Assembly: GCA_964527925.1 (NCBI GenBank)
Contig: CAZGQO010000005.1
Coordinates: 62,001-126,000 of the forward strand
Source of the DNA: Ch128b sp964527925
Lineage (GTDB): Bacteria; Bacteroidota; Ignavibacteria; Ch128b
Length of the DNA stretch: 64,000 bases
Direction: 5' to 3'
Part shown: positions 28,714-38,485 of the stretch, one piece after another
Position numbering within the stretch: position 1 is the first letter of the stretch
How the letters are laid out: every line of letters starts with the position of its first letter
Notes under the pieces: generated by a model
Database searches by the model: none
Told to the model about the DNA's origin: nothing
What the model saw: the letters and a program-made list of their open reading frames with translations, nothing else
Program-made: the position numbers and the translations under genes

Positions 28714-30699
28714 ATGTTCAGACATAAATCCAATGTTTATCTCTTTGTTTCTTTATTATTAGCTTTGTTATTAATCTCCTGTTCAACTGCTAAAAAAGAT
28801 ATCATACTTGCAGAATTCGATAATCAAAAGATTAGTGTTGAAGAATTTGAAAAAGTTTATTCCAAGAATAACGGTGGCTATGAAGTCGCTAAAAAAGATT
28901 CACTACAAAAGAAGAAAAACTTTCTTGATCTTTATGTCAATTTCAAAATGAAAGTTTACGATGCAAAAAGAAGAGAACTCGATAAGCTGCCCGATGTTGT
29001 TGCTGAATACAACGATTATAAACAAAAAATTGGTGTTACCTATTTACTTGAAAAAGAATTAGTTGAACCCAATATCAAAACTCTTTATGAAAAGAGAAAA
29101 GAAGAATTGCGTGTAAGTCACATAATGTTTAGACCAGATTCCGCGGGATTTGAAGGAGCTTATGCCAGAGCACTTGCGATTCTTGATTCAATTAAAAATG
29201 GTGCATCTTTTGAAGAAATGGCTAAGAAATATAGTCAAGATTATTATTCAGCAACTTATGGTGGTGATATTTTTTATATAACCGCAGGTGATATCATTCC
29301 ATCCTTTGATCAAGCTTGTTATAAATTACAAAAAGGTGAAATTTATCCTGAACCTGTTAGAACTCAATTCGGTTATCATCTTATCAAAGTTACAGATAGA
29401 AGACCAAGAATTCCTGAAATTAGAGCAAGTCACATTCTGGTTGAACTAAAACCAGGATTTACATCTGAAGATTCAGCTAAAGCACTGGAAAAAATTCGAA
29501 CCATTAAAGAAAAAATTGATCTCGGTGAAGACTTTGCTGAATTAGCTAAAGAATTTTCTGAAGATGAAGGAACAAAGAATGTTGGAGGAGATCTCGGATT
29601 TTTCTCAAGACGAATGATGGTTCAGCCATTTGATGAAGCAGCCTTCAATCTTGAAGTAGGACAGGTTTCTGATATAGTGAAAACTCAATTCGGTTATCAT
29701 CTGATTAAAGTTACTGATAAAAAGCAGATTAAATCTTTCGATGAAGAAAAAGAGATGCTGAAAAATATTTATCAGAGAGTTAAATATAATGATGATAAGA
29801 GAAGACTTATTGATTCACTTAAAAGAGCTTTCAATTATTCATATGATTCAGAGTTGATCGATAAGATTGCCGAAGCTGCAGATACAATTCAGGTTGGTGG
29901 TCAATACTGGATCAGTGACTTGAAAAAAACATTTGGTGATTCAGTTATCATCAAATATGCAAACAAGAAAATTTCTGTTGATACACTTTTCGGACGTTCA
30001 GAAAATTTAGCTGAATTTATAAATCGAAGAATTAATAAGTCATTGCTTCAAAATATGGTAGACCGTCTCTCAGAAGATTTATTGTTAGCCGAAGCAGTTG
30101 AATATTTGCCTACAAAATATCCCCAATTCGCTGACTTGATGGATGAGTATAAAAATGGAATTCTAATCTTCAAACTTCAAGAAGAAGAAGTATGGAATAA
30201 GATTCAGCTTGATGAAAATAAATTGAGAGATTACTGGGAAAAGAACAAAGAAAAATTCCAGTGGCCTGATAGAGTTGAGTATGCAGAAATTTTTGTGAAG
30301 TCTGATTCGCTTGCAAATGAAATTTATAAAATGTTAAAAGCTGGAGTAGAATTTGATTCACTGGCAGCAAAATATACAGAAAGACCTGGCTTCAAAGAAA
30401 AATTCGGTAAACATGGAATTAAACCTGTACTTGATAATGCTCTCTCTCAAAAAGCTGATCAATTAAAAGAAGGTGAATTCTCTGAACCATTTAAGAACAC
30501 TAATGGTTATTCAATTGTAAAATTAATTAAAAAACATCCAGCAGGACTTAAGACATTTGAAGAAGCTTTACCAGAGGTGAGTGGTGCTGTTCAAGAAATT
30601 GAGTCAAAACGCCTTGAAAATGATTACATCGAATTTCTTAAATCCAATTATAAACCTCGTATCTATTACGATAGACTCAGTAAAGCATTTGTTGACTAA
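28714..30699 (+). CDS. PpiC-type peptidyl-prolyl isomerase lipoprotein
   Basis: 661 residues. A lipoprotein signal (LLALLLISC, lipidated Cys at about 23) sends it to the periplasmic face. An N-terminal SurA-like helical region is followed by two parvulin domains. Each has the RVSHIMF or RASHILVEL start, a GGDIFYI or GGDLGFFS core and the ending QFGYHLIKVTD. A third, less typical parvulin-like region lies near the C-terminus (FSEPFKNTNGYSIVKL). It probably chaperones outer-membrane or T9SS cargo. Preceded by TTGGAGG. It ends within the start of the next gene. Confidence 0.9.
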   Translation: MFRHKSNVYLFVSLLLALLLISCSTAKKDIILAEFDNQKISVEEFEKVYSKNNGGYEVAKKDSLQKKKNFLDLYVNFKMKVYDAKRRELDKLPDVVAEYNDYKQKIGVTYLLEKELVEPNIKTLYEKRKEELRVSHIMFRPDSAGFEGAYARALAILDSIKNGASFEEMAKKYSQDYYSATYGGDIFYITAGDIIPSFDQACYKLQKGEIYPEPVRTQFGYHLIKVTDRRPRIPEIRASHILVELKPGFTSEDSAKALEKIRTIKEKIDLGEDFAELAKEFSEDEGTKNVGGDLGFFSRRMMVQPFDEAAFNLEVGQVSDIVKTQFGYHLIKVTDKKQIKSFDEEKEMLKNIYQRVKYNDDKRRLIDSLKRAFNYSYDSELIDKIAEAADTIQVGGQYWISDLKKTFGDSVIIKYANKKISVDTLFGRSENLAEFINRRINKSLLQNMVDRLSEDLLLAEAVEYLPTKYPQFADLMDEYKNGILIFKLQEEEVWNKIQLDENKLRDYWEKNKEKFQWPDRVEYAEIFVKSDSLANEIYKMLKAGVEFDSLAAKYTERPGFKEKFGKHGIKPVLDNALSQKADQLKEGEFSEPFKNTNGYSIVKLIKKHPAGLKTFEEALPEVSGAVQEIESKRLENDYIEFLKSNYKPRIYYDRLSKAFVD

Positions 30700-31561
30700 C
30701 ATCAGTAAATCCCGGTGGAATCCTCTCTATTATCAAATAATTAGAAGATTCCACTGGGAATTTCTGGTTATAAATTATTTCATATTCTTCACGGGTTGCT
30801 CAGAAGAAAAATTACCTGAAGAATACCTTGCGGTTGTTAATGATCGAATGCTTACTATGAGTACGGTGAAATATCTTGTCGATTCAACTTATTTGAACGA
30901 ATTTAATTTAGAACGAATTATTGAAAACTGGATTGAGATGGAGCTTTTAACTCAAGCAGCTTTATCCGAAGGTTTTGAGGCAAAAGAAGAATATGCAGTT
31001 CAAAATGATTTTAATGCAAGAAAGTTGCTCGCAGCTCAGTTTCTTCAGGAAAAGTTAAAAGAAGTAAATCTGAATGTTTCTAAGGAAGAATTAGAAAATT
31101 ACTTCAATAAACACATTAATGAATTTGTTCTTGATTATGATATTTACAAAGTGAATCAGGTAATTATTAATAATCTTGACAAGGCAATCGAGTTGAGAAA
31201 TACAACTCTCTCGCAACTCGATTTTTCAAAGTCAGTAAGAGTCATATTCAAACCAGAAGACTTAATTGATGAAAGATATGGAGTCTATCTGAAAGAATTT
31301 GATGAAATGCCCTATGAACTTGCAAATGTAATTCAAACTCTTGATGAAGGAGAAATAACTTATCCGATTAATCTTGGCAATGGTGAGTATCTGGTAACTC
31401 AATTAGTTTCGAAGTATGAGAAAAATTCTGAACCCAAAATTGAGTTTGTGAAAGAAATGATTGAAGAAAGAATTATCTTTGAAAGACAGAGAGAGTTTTA
31501 TCAAAATTTTATTTCAGAACTATATAAGAAAGCAGATATAAAAATTAGAGAACTTAAATGA
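30692..31561 (+). CDS. SurA/PpiC-like lipoprotein with degenerate isomerase domain
   Basis: About 289 residues. The frame extends upstream inside the preceding gene, but the likeliest start is a TTG at 30692 (or 30689) overlapping its stop. That leaves a basic n-region, a hydrophobic stretch (WEFLVINYFIFFTG) and a lipobox Cys. The mature part begins like SurA (YLAVVNDRMLTMSTVKYLVD) and has a SurA-type helical domain. The C-terminal half shows only a weak parvulin pattern (EGEITYPINLGNGEYLVTQLV), so it is probably a chaperone without isomerase activity. It overlaps the next gene by ATGA. The start is uncertain. Confidence 0.75.
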   Translation: MTNISKSRWNPLYYQIIRRFHWEFLVINYFIFFTGCSEEKLPEEYLAVVNDRMLTMSTVKYLVDSTYLNEFNLERIIENWIEMELLTQAALSEGFEAKEEYAVQNDFNARKLLAAQFLQEKLKEVNLNVSKEELENYFNKHINEFVLDYDIYKVNQVIINNLDKAIELRNTTLSQLDFSKSVRVIFKPEDLIDERYGVYLKEFDEMPYELANVIQTLDEGEITYPINLGNGEYLVTQLVSKYEKNSEPKIEFVKEMIEERIIFERQREFYQNFISELYKKADIKIRELK

Positions 31562-32835
31562 AGAACATAATTAAGTTTATCGCACCAATTTTAATTTTAT
31601 TTAATGCAGTTTATTCACAGGAAGTGATTGATAAGGTTGTTGCTGTTGTGAACGATCAATATATCTTGTTAAGCGAACTGGAATTTCAAACGCAAATGAT
31701 TGCTTATCAACGAAAATTGAATCCAAACGATCCTGCACTCAAAAAGGCAGTTCTAAATTCGTTGATTGAAGAAAAATTAATGCTTGTTCAAGCTGAACTG
31801 GATTCAATCAGAGTTACTGAAGATGAAGTGAATCGGCAGCTTGAATTTCAAATTGAAAATTTTATTCAACAATTTGGTTCAAAAGAAAAACTTGAGCAGA
31901 CTTACAATCGACCACTCGAAAAAATCAAACGAGAACTCAGAGACGAGATTCGAAATAATATCTTAATTCAAAAAGTTCAGGATTTAAAATTTTCTCGTCT
32001 CTCTGTGAGCCGTTATGAAGTAGAACAATTCTATAATCAATATAAAGATAGTATTGGCAATGTCCCTGAAGAAGTTGAACTTTCACAAATTTATATTCAA
32101 GCTAAACTTTCAGACTCTGATAAAGAAGCAATTAAATCAAAACTTCGAGCAATTCTTGATTCAATAAAACAGGGAGGTGACTTCGCAGATTTTGCTAAAA
32201 GATATAGTGAAGATGTTGTAACCGCGAGAGAAGGTGGTGACCTTGGATTCGTTAAAAGAGGGTTATTCTTCAAAGAATTTGAAGAAGTAGTCTTTACAAT
32301 GAAAGAAGGTGATATTTCCGATATTATCGAAACTCCAGTTGGATTTCACATTGTTCAATTGATTGATAGAAGAGGCGAGTCGGTTCGAGTTCGTCACATT
32401 TTGCTCAAAATAAAACCAGGCGAAGAAACCGAGAAACGAATAATCGAATTCTTGAACGCAATTCGTGATAGTATCATCTCAGGAAAAAATACATTTGATT
32501 ATTACGCACGATTATATTCAGAAGATAAAGCTACTGCACAGTTCGGCGGTGAAATGGGAAGAGTTCCAGTTGCTGAACTTGATATAGATTTAAGAAATTT
32601 AATCTCCCGGATGAAAGAAGGAGAAATTTCTAAACCAAGAAAAATTGTAGTTTCAAAAGATACATATGGTTTTCAGATTATTTACTTACAGAAACGACTT
32701 CCCGAACATTATTCTGATTTAAATCTGGATTACGATAAAATTTCTCAACTTGCACTTTATCAGAAAAAACAAAAAGTTTATAGAGATTTAATTGAACAAC
32801 TCAAAAAACAGGTTTACTGGGAAATAAGATTATAG
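31558..32835 (+). CDS. surA: SurA-like periplasmic peptidyl-prolyl isomerase
   Basis: 425 residues with a signal peptide (cleaved about FNAVYSQ). The SurA N-domain starts VVAVVNDQYILLSELE. Two parvulin domains follow: VELSQIYIQA ... GGDLGFVKRG ... PVGFHIVQLIDRR, then VRHILLKIKPG ... GGEMGRVP. This is the outer-membrane-protein chaperone layout of SurA. It is the third folding-factor gene in a row, coupled by a four-base overlap to the previous one. Confidence 0.88.
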   Translation: MKNIIKFIAPILILFNAVYSQEVIDKVVAVVNDQYILLSELEFQTQMIAYQRKLNPNDPALKKAVLNSLIEEKLMLVQAELDSIRVTEDEVNRQLEFQIENFIQQFGSKEKLEQTYNRPLEKIKRELRDEIRNNILIQKVQDLKFSRLSVSRYEVEQFYNQYKDSIGNVPEEVELSQIYIQAKLSDSDKEAIKSKLRAILDSIKQGGDFADFAKRYSEDVVTAREGGDLGFVKRGLFFKEFEEVVFTMKEGDISDIIETPVGFHIVQLIDRRGESVRVRHILLKIKPGEETEKRIIEFLNAIRDSIISGKNTFDYYARLYSEDKATAQFGGEMGRVPVAELDIDLRNLISRMKEGEISKPRKIVVSKDTYGFQIIYLQKRLPEHYSDLNLDYDKISQLALYQKKQKVYRDLIEQLKKQVYWEIRL

Positions 32836-32842
32836 GTTCGAA

Positions 32843-33826
32843 ATGTTCAAAAATGATGTCGAAGCAGTTGAAGCTCTAAGCTCAGCTATAAAGAAATTAA
32901 AACAAGAAATTAAAAAAGTAATCATTGGACAGGATGAGATTATTAATAATCTTTTGATTGCTCTGCTTTCAAAAGGTCATTGCTTATTAATTGGTGTCCC
33001 TGGACTTGCTAAAACACTTCTCATTAAAACACTTGCACAGGCGCTCGATCTTAAATTCAATCGAATTCAATTTACTCCGGACCTCATGCCAAGCGATATA
33101 ACCGGAACTGAAATTTTAGAAGTCGATCCACTTACCAATAAAAGAATTTTTAAATTTGTTAAAGGACCAATCTTTACAAATATTCTTCTGGCGGATGAAA
33201 TAAACAGGACTCCACCAAAAACACAATCTGCTTTGCTCGAAGCAATGCAAGAGCTGCAGGTGACAGCTGCTGGAAATAAATATCCACTTGAAGAACCATT
33301 TTTTGTATTAGCCACGCAAAATCCTATTGAGCAGGAAGGAACTTATCCACTTCCAGAAGCTCAACTTGATAGATTTATGTTTAATCTATGGCTCAATTAT
33401 CCATCGAAAGAAGAAGAAATTGAAATTGTTAAATCGACAACAAGTCAATATACACCAAATGTGGAAAAAGTTTTTTCAAAGGAAGAGATAAAATATTTTC
33501 AGGAACTTGTGCGTCGTGTTCCTGTTGCTGATAATGTGATTGAGTTTGCAGTTAATTTAACGAACATGTCTCGCCCTACTGATGGTGCGAGTAAATTTAT
33601 TAAAGACAATGTTAGCTGGGGTGCAGGACCAAGAGCATCTCAATTTATGATTATTGGTGCAAAGGCTCGTACTATCATCAATGGTTCTTTCACACCAACT
33701 ATTGATGATGTTAGAAGCGTTGCACTACCAATTTTAAGACACAGAATAATTCCGACATTCAGTGCAGAAGCTGATGGAATTACTTCTGCGGATATTGTAG
33801 ATAAATTATTATCAGAAATAAAATGA
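32843..33826 (+). CDS. MoxR-family AAA+ ATPase
   Basis: 327 residues, intact. Walker A is GVPGLAKT, the substrate-loop region LMPSDITGTEIL, Walker B ILLADEINR, sensor 1 LATQNPIEQEGTYPLPEAQLDR, and there is a C-terminal lid. MoxR ATPases usually mature partner proteins together with VWA or DUF58 proteins; no such partner follows here. It starts seven bases after the surA stop, so it is probably co-transcribed with the folding factors. Confidence 0.92.
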   Translation: MFKNDVEAVEALSSAIKKLKQEIKKVIIGQDEIINNLLIALLSKGHCLLIGVPGLAKTLLIKTLAQALDLKFNRIQFTPDLMPSDITGTEILEVDPLTNKRIFKFVKGPIFTNILLADEINRTPPKTQSALLEAMQELQVTAAGNKYPLEEPFFVLATQNPIEQEGTYPLPEAQLDRFMFNLWLNYPSKEEEIEIVKSTTSQYTPNVEKVFSKEEIKYFQELVRRVPVADNVIEFAVNLTNMSRPTDGASKFIKDNVSWGAGPRASQFMIIGAKARTIINGSFTPTIDDVRSVALPILRHRIIPTFSAEADGITSADIVDKLLSEIK

Positions 33827-33835
33827 GGTAAAATT

Positions 33836-33976
33836 ATGGGAAAAGGTGATAGAAGAACAAAACGAGGAAAAATTTTCCGTGGAACTTTTGGAAAAACAAG
33901 ACCACGAAAAAAGAAAAAGAACAAGTCAACCTCAAATCAAACCAATATTTACCAATCAACTGAAACAAAAGAATAG
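33836..33976 (+). CDS. 30S ribosomal protein bTHX
   Basis: A small 46-codon gene. It starts at the ATG at 33836 with GAGGT just upstream, nine bases after the MoxR stop. The product begins MGKGDRRTKRGKIFRGTFG and then TRPRKKKKN, the hallmark of the short, very basic bTHX/Thx protein found in Thermus and Bacteroidota ribosomes. A polar tail follows. It stops one base before the end of the convergent permease gene. Confidence 0.9.
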   Translation: MGKGDRRTKRGKIFRGTFGKTRPRKKKKNKSTSNQTNIYQSTETKE

Positions 33977-33977
33977 T

Positions 33978-35033
33978 TTAAATTCTGGCAATCTTGTAAG
34001 ATTTATATCCACGGTAGATTTCGGTAGCCAGCACTCTAATTATGTTGGCTACCGGAACTGCCAGTAATAATCCAATTATTCCAAATAATTCACTGCCAAT
34101 CAAAATTAGAAGTATTATCACAACAGGATGTATTCGCAATGATTTTGAGTAAATCATTGGCTGGATAAATCCGTTATCAAGAGTGTAAACGGTTGCGAAT
34201 AAAATAATAATTGGAGTTGCGAGTAAGAAATTTCCCATTTGATAGTATGAAACAAGAATTGCTGGAACCACACCAATCAATGGTCCAAGATATGGAATTA
34301 AGTGTCCAACACCGGCAAGCAGTCCGAGCATCACAAAATTATTTATGCCAATTAAGTATAAACCAATCATAATTGTGAATCCCAGAAACATTGCATCGAA
34401 AATCCAACCACGAACATACTTGCCAAGCTCGATTGTTGATTTTTGTAAGACTTCGTAAGCCATTTCAAAATAACGGTTGGGCATGAGATTGACGATACCG
34501 AGCTTAATATTTCTGGAATCTTTCAAGATGAAATATGTAATGAAAGGAACGATCAATATATAAGCTGCGATTGTGAAAATTTTTGAAATTAAATTTGTCA
34601 GATCAGTTATCAGATTTTCAAAACTTGCAAGAATGAAGTTGTTGAATTGTTTGGTTAATTCACCTCGCTTGATAAAAGGAAATATGCTTGAAATTTTTCT
34701 TTCAAGTTTTGTAATCAAATCTTGAATTCTTAAGTCTCGCAAGAGAATTAGAAGATTATCAAGTTGAGAACCTATAATCGGTACAAAATAATAAAGCAAA
34801 AATCCAATTAAACCAATTGCAAGAACAACTGAGATTAATGCCGCATAAGCTCGAGGAATTTTTAAGAATTCAAGGTAACTGGCTAAGGGTCTTAAAATGA
34901 AAGCAAGTAATACCGAGATGGCAATTAAAACTAAAATATTTATTAATTCAAGTGTAAAATATGCAATTAAAATTATCGAGATAAATGGAAGAACAATCTT
35001 AAGTAATTTTTTAAAGATTCCTTCTTTTAACAC
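33978..35033 (-). CDS. AI-2E/PerM-family membrane transporter
   Basis: 351 residues with about eight hydrophobic segments. Typical family stretches include VLLAFILRPLASYLE, FITYFILKD and a GVGHLIPYLGPLIGVVPA loop. The family includes autoinducer-2 exporters and Na+/H+ antiporters, so the substrate is open. The start is a GTG at 35033 with no strong ribosome-binding site. It lies 13 bases after the NifU-domain gene, so they probably share a transcript. Confidence 0.87.
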   Translation of the reverse strand: MLKEGIFKKLLKIVLPFISIILIAYFTLELINILVLIAISVLLAFILRPLASYLEFLKIPRAYAALISVVLAIGLIGFLLYYFVPIIGSQLDNLLILLRDLRIQDLITKLERKISSIFPFIKRGELTKQFNNFILASFENLITDLTNLISKIFTIAAYILIVPFITYFILKDSRNIKLGIVNLMPNRYFEMAYEVLQKSTIELGKYVRGWIFDAMFLGFTIMIGLYLIGINNFVMLGLLAGVGHLIPYLGPLIGVVPAILVSYYQMGNFLLATPIIILFATVYTLDNGFIQPMIYSKSLRIHPVVIILLILIGSELFGIIGLLLAVPVANIIRVLATEIYRGYKSYKIARI

Positions 35034-35046
35034 TTTTGAACCGAGT

Positions 35047-35286
35047 TTAATCGAAGACAGCTTCGACTCTTCTAATCTCAGGGATAGATCTCATAAGAGC
35101 TCTTTCTATTCCTGCCCTTAATGTCATTTGAGACATTGGACAGGTTCCACAGGCACCAGTCAATCTGACTTCAACAATTCCATCTTTTGTAACCTGAACT
35201 AATTCTACATCGCCACCATCAGCCTGAAGATAAGGTCTGATAATTTGTAAAGCGTTTTGAACTCGTTCGTTTAAGTTATTATCCAT
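35047..35286 (-). CDS. NifU C-terminal domain iron-sulfur scaffold
   Basis: 79 residues consisting only of the NifU C-terminal (Nfu) domain. It has YLQADGGDVELV and the cluster-binding CGTC in GACGTCPMSQMTLRAGIE. It carries [4Fe-4S] clusters to client proteins. It sits eight bases downstream of the Mrp ATPase gene, another Fe-S carrier, so the pair looks like a maturation unit. Confidence 0.93.
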   Translation of the reverse strand: MDNNLNERVQNALQIIRPYLQADGGDVELVQVTKDGIVEVRLTGACGTCPMSQMTLRAGIERALMRSIPEIRRVEAVFD

Positions 35287-35294
35287 AATTATAC

Positions 35295-36407
35295 CTAAGA
35301 ATTTAGAATTTCAATTTGTGGTATTGTTACCTGGTTGATGTTTCTGATACTGATTTGTGCAGCCATGTTTCGTGCAATTTCAAGAATTTTGATTGATTCT
35401 TCACAATCTGGATCAGCGATTACAATTGGTTTGCCTGTATCTCCACCCTCGCGAATTAATGGATTGATGGGAATCTCACCAAGAAATGGAATATTCATTT
35501 CTTCAGCTGCTCTCTTCCCGCCGCCATTTCCAAAAATTTCATATCTTTTCTTTGTATCAGGTGCAATGAAGTAACTCATATTTTCTACTAAACCTAAAAC
35601 GGTTACATTAACTCTTTGAAACATTCTCAATGCTTTACGAGCATCAATTAATGCAACATCCTGAGGTGTTGTAACTATTACAGCACCGGTAAGAGGAATG
35701 GTTTGAACCAGAGTTAATTGGATATCACCTGTTCCAGGAGGTAAATCAAAAACTAAATAGTCCAATTCACCCCAAATCACATCAGACATAAATTGTTTTA
35801 TTGCGCCGCTTGCCATTGGTCCACGCCAGATAACTGGAGTATTGTCATCAATCAAAAATCCAATTGACATTAATTTGATACCATACTTTTCAATTGGTAG
35901 AAGTTTCGCAGTCTGTGGATTGTTACCAATCATTTGTGGCTGTTCTTTAACTCCAAGCATCAATGGAATACTTGGACCATAAATATCTGCATCAATCAAA
36001 CCAACTTTTGCTCCATCTTTTGCCAGAGCACAGGCGAGATTTACCGCAACTGTTGATTTGCCTACTCCACCTTTCCCACTTGCAACGGCAATTGTATTCT
36101 TAACACCAGGCAATAATTTTTCTTTAATTTCATTCATGTGTGAAGTAACCGAGGAAGTCACATCAATATTAATTTTATAATCATGTCCAACAACACTTTG
36201 AATCTGATTCACGCAATCCTGTTTTATATTTTCTTTTAATGGGCAGGCAGGTGTAGTTAGATTAACCTTAATATAAATGTTCCTATCTTCAATCCTGATA
36301 TCTTTCACCATATTTAGTGAAACAATATCTCTATGTAAATCAGGGTCTTGAACTTTACTTAAAGCTTTTAATATTAATTCTTTATCGATGGACATTTTAT
36401 CACTCAT
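35295..36407 (-). CDS. mrp: Mrp/ApbC-family Fe-S cluster carrier ATPase
   Basis: 370 residues. The N-terminal MIP18/DUF59 domain (about 1-90) has DPDLHRDIVSLNMVKDI and TTPACPLK. The C-terminal P-loop domain carries the deviant Walker A ASGKGGVGKSTVAVNLA. Two ATPase motifs follow (LIDADIYGPS, DYLVFDLPPGTGDIQL). The usual cluster-binding CxxC of Mrp is not evident in its normal place; the segment reads NMSYFIAPDT. The next gene downstream is the NifU-domain protein. Confidence 0.9.
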   Translation of the reverse strand: MSDKMSIDKELILKALSKVQDPDLHRDIVSLNMVKDIRIEDRNIYIKVNLTTPACPLKENIKQDCVNQIQSVVGHDYKINIDVTSSVTSHMNEIKEKLLPGVKNTIAVASGKGGVGKSTVAVNLACALAKDGAKVGLIDADIYGPSIPLMLGVKEQPQMIGNNPQTAKLLPIEKYGIKLMSIGFLIDDNTPVIWRGPMASGAIKQFMSDVIWGELDYLVFDLPPGTGDIQLTLVQTIPLTGAVIVTTPQDVALIDARKALRMFQRVNVTVLGLVENMSYFIAPDTKKRYEIFGNGGGKRAAEEMNIPFLGEIPINPLIREGGDTGKPIVIADPDCEESIKILEIARNMAAQISIRNINQVTIPQIEILNS

Positions 36408-36481
36408 ATTTATTCATTTTCTAAATGCAAATTAGAAAAAATTAAAAAGAAAAAAATTATACCGATTTATCCCCAAAAAAA

Positions 36482-38479
36482 TTAAATAAGTATATGACTT
36501 AAAATACCGCCGATTGTAAAAGCAAAAATCCAGGTTCCTGCCCAGATTATTAATCCTTGTTTCAATCCTCTTTCCTTTATCATAACCAGAAAAGATGCAA
36601 TGCAAGGCACGAATAGTGTAATTGTAACAAGTGCAACTACAGTTTGATAACTGGTTAGATTCATGTGGAATAAACCTGCAGCACCAAAATCTCGTCTTAT
36701 CATACCCATTATAAATGCAACAGCCGATTCTTTTGGCAACTGAAGAACTTTTGTTGTTAATGGTTCAAGAAGGTTAATCCATAGAATTATCAATCCCGTT
36801 AAATGAAGCAAACCAATTATTGCTGTTCCGATGAAAAATAATGGAGATGCTTCTTTCATAAATCCGAGCGTTCGGTAGTAGGTTTTCCGTAAAACATTTT
36901 TCGGATCTGGAATTGTCATCAGTGGTAAATCTAAAATTAATGGAGAACTTTGACCTGGTACAATCTTATTTAGAACTGTACTTGTCAAAAGTAAAACAGT
37001 TAAAATGGTGAATACATAAATTAAAATTGCTTGTGGACCTGCAGCGCTCAAGAGAACAGTGATAACCGCAAGTTGGGCTGAACATGGAATTACAAATTGA
37101 AGTAGAGCAGTTGCGATTGTTTTTTCTCTTTCAGTTCCGAGCATTCGTGTTGTAATAGTAGCCATTGTTACACATCCAAATCCTAAGATGATTGGAATAA
37201 TTGCTTTTCCATTCAATCCTAATTTGGTGAATGTTCTATCAGCAAGAGCTGCAAGTCTTGGTAAATATCCACTATCTTCAAGAATTGATAGAGTTAGATA
37301 AAACGAAATAACAAGAGGAAAGAGAAGAAAAAATAAATAAGTCACTGTCATCGTAATCACACCAAACTCACCGAAGAAAAACTGAGCAATTGGATTATCA
37401 AAAACGAAATTAATCTCAACATTTTTGTCTTTAATGAAATTTTCAAAGACTTTAACTTCATTTTCGTTTTTACTCATTCCTTTCGGGAATTCGAATTTCT
37501 TTTCATCAATTACATTATCTTCATCATCCAGTACAGTTACATCAATAGATGTAGGTATTTCATTAGCAATTATTTTTTTCAAATGAAATTCAAAAAGTCC
37601 TTTACCGATTGTATTCTCTGTGAAATCGACTACACGTTGAGAAACAAAATCACCCACGAAGAAATAAGTTAAAGTTAGAATTAAAACTAATATTGGAATC
37701 CCAGTCCAGGGATTTAGACTTAATCTGCCCAGTTTTGAGAAGAATAACCCACCTAACGTATCTTTACTTTCAACAATGTCGACTATTTCTTTAACTCTGT
37801 TCCGTCGGTGGATATAGATTTCTTCTCTTATATCTTCAATTGGGAGGTTTATTTGAGGATATTTTTTTTGAACTTCACGATCACCTTCAAGAAAAAGGAG
37901 TGCTTCAGCCTGAGATGGAATTTGATTGTTTACTAATCTCAATTTTTCATGAATGAACTTATCAATTTTCCCGGTTTTTGCACTTTGAATTGCTTTTTCG
38001 ATATTCTCGAGTCCTTCGCCTTTTAATGCAGAAGTTTCAAAAACCTCAACTCCGAGTAATTCAGATAATTTTTTTGAATCGATAATTAATCTATGTTTTC
38101 GAACTTCATCCATCATATTCAAAATCACTGAAACTTTCTTACCCATATCAATCAACTGAAGAGTAAGAAACAAATCACGCTCAAGATTTAGAGCATTCAC
38201 GACACATAAAATTATATCACCCTGAAGAATTATCTCTTTTGCGACTCTTTCTTCATCATTAAAAGAAGAGACTCCGTAAATTCCTGGAGTATCAAATATG
38301 TTGTAATTCTTATACCATGCTGAAGTAATTGAAACGGTTGTTCCAGGGAAGTTTGAGACTTCAGCATATAATCCGCTTAAATGATTGAATATTAAAGATT
38401 TTCCAACATTCGGATTGCCAACAAAGACGACTTTCTTAAATTCTATTCCCTTTGAAATTTTTACCTGAGGGGAGTGCAT
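36482..38479 (-). CDS. feoB: Ferrous iron transporter FeoB
   Basis: 665 residues. The N-terminal G domain has GNPNVGKS (G1), a switch-I region with FPGTTVSI, DTPGIYG (G3) and NMMDE (G4). A helical GDI-like spacer follows, then the membrane part with Gate motifs (LILGFGCVTMATITTR, VIPCSAQLAVI). It imports Fe2+ across the inner membrane. It lies six bases after feoA in a fur-feoA-feoB unit. Confidence 0.95.
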   Translation of the reverse strand: MHSPQVKISKGIEFKKVVFVGNPNVGKSLIFNHLSGLYAEVSNFPGTTVSITSAWYKNYNIFDTPGIYGVSSFNDEERVAKEIILQGDIILCVVNALNLERDLFLTLQLIDMGKKVSVILNMMDEVRKHRLIIDSKKLSELLGVEVFETSALKGEGLENIEKAIQSAKTGKIDKFIHEKLRLVNNQIPSQAEALLFLEGDREVQKKYPQINLPIEDIREEIYIHRRNRVKEIVDIVESKDTLGGLFFSKLGRLSLNPWTGIPILVLILTLTYFFVGDFVSQRVVDFTENTIGKGLFEFHLKKIIANEIPTSIDVTVLDDEDNVIDEKKFEFPKGMSKNENEVKVFENFIKDKNVEINFVFDNPIAQFFFGEFGVITMTVTYLFFLLFPLVISFYLTLSILEDSGYLPRLAALADRTFTKLGLNGKAIIPIILGFGCVTMATITTRMLGTEREKTIATALLQFVIPCSAQLAVITVLLSAAGPQAILIYVFTILTVLLLTSTVLNKIVPGQSSPLILDLPLMTIPDPKNVLRKTYYRTLGFMKEASPLFFIGTAIIGLLHLTGLIILWINLLEPLTTKVLQLPKESAVAFIMGMIRRDFGAAGLFHMNLTSYQTVVALVTITLFVPCIASFLVMIKERGLKQGLIIWAGTWIFAFTIGGILSHILI

Positions 38480-38485
38480 AAAGAT

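Noticed and set aside
30581..30691. Upstream extension of the SurA-like lipoprotein gene into the preceding gene
   Set aside because: The extra residues precede the lipoprotein signal and duplicate coding sequence of the first isomerase gene in another frame.
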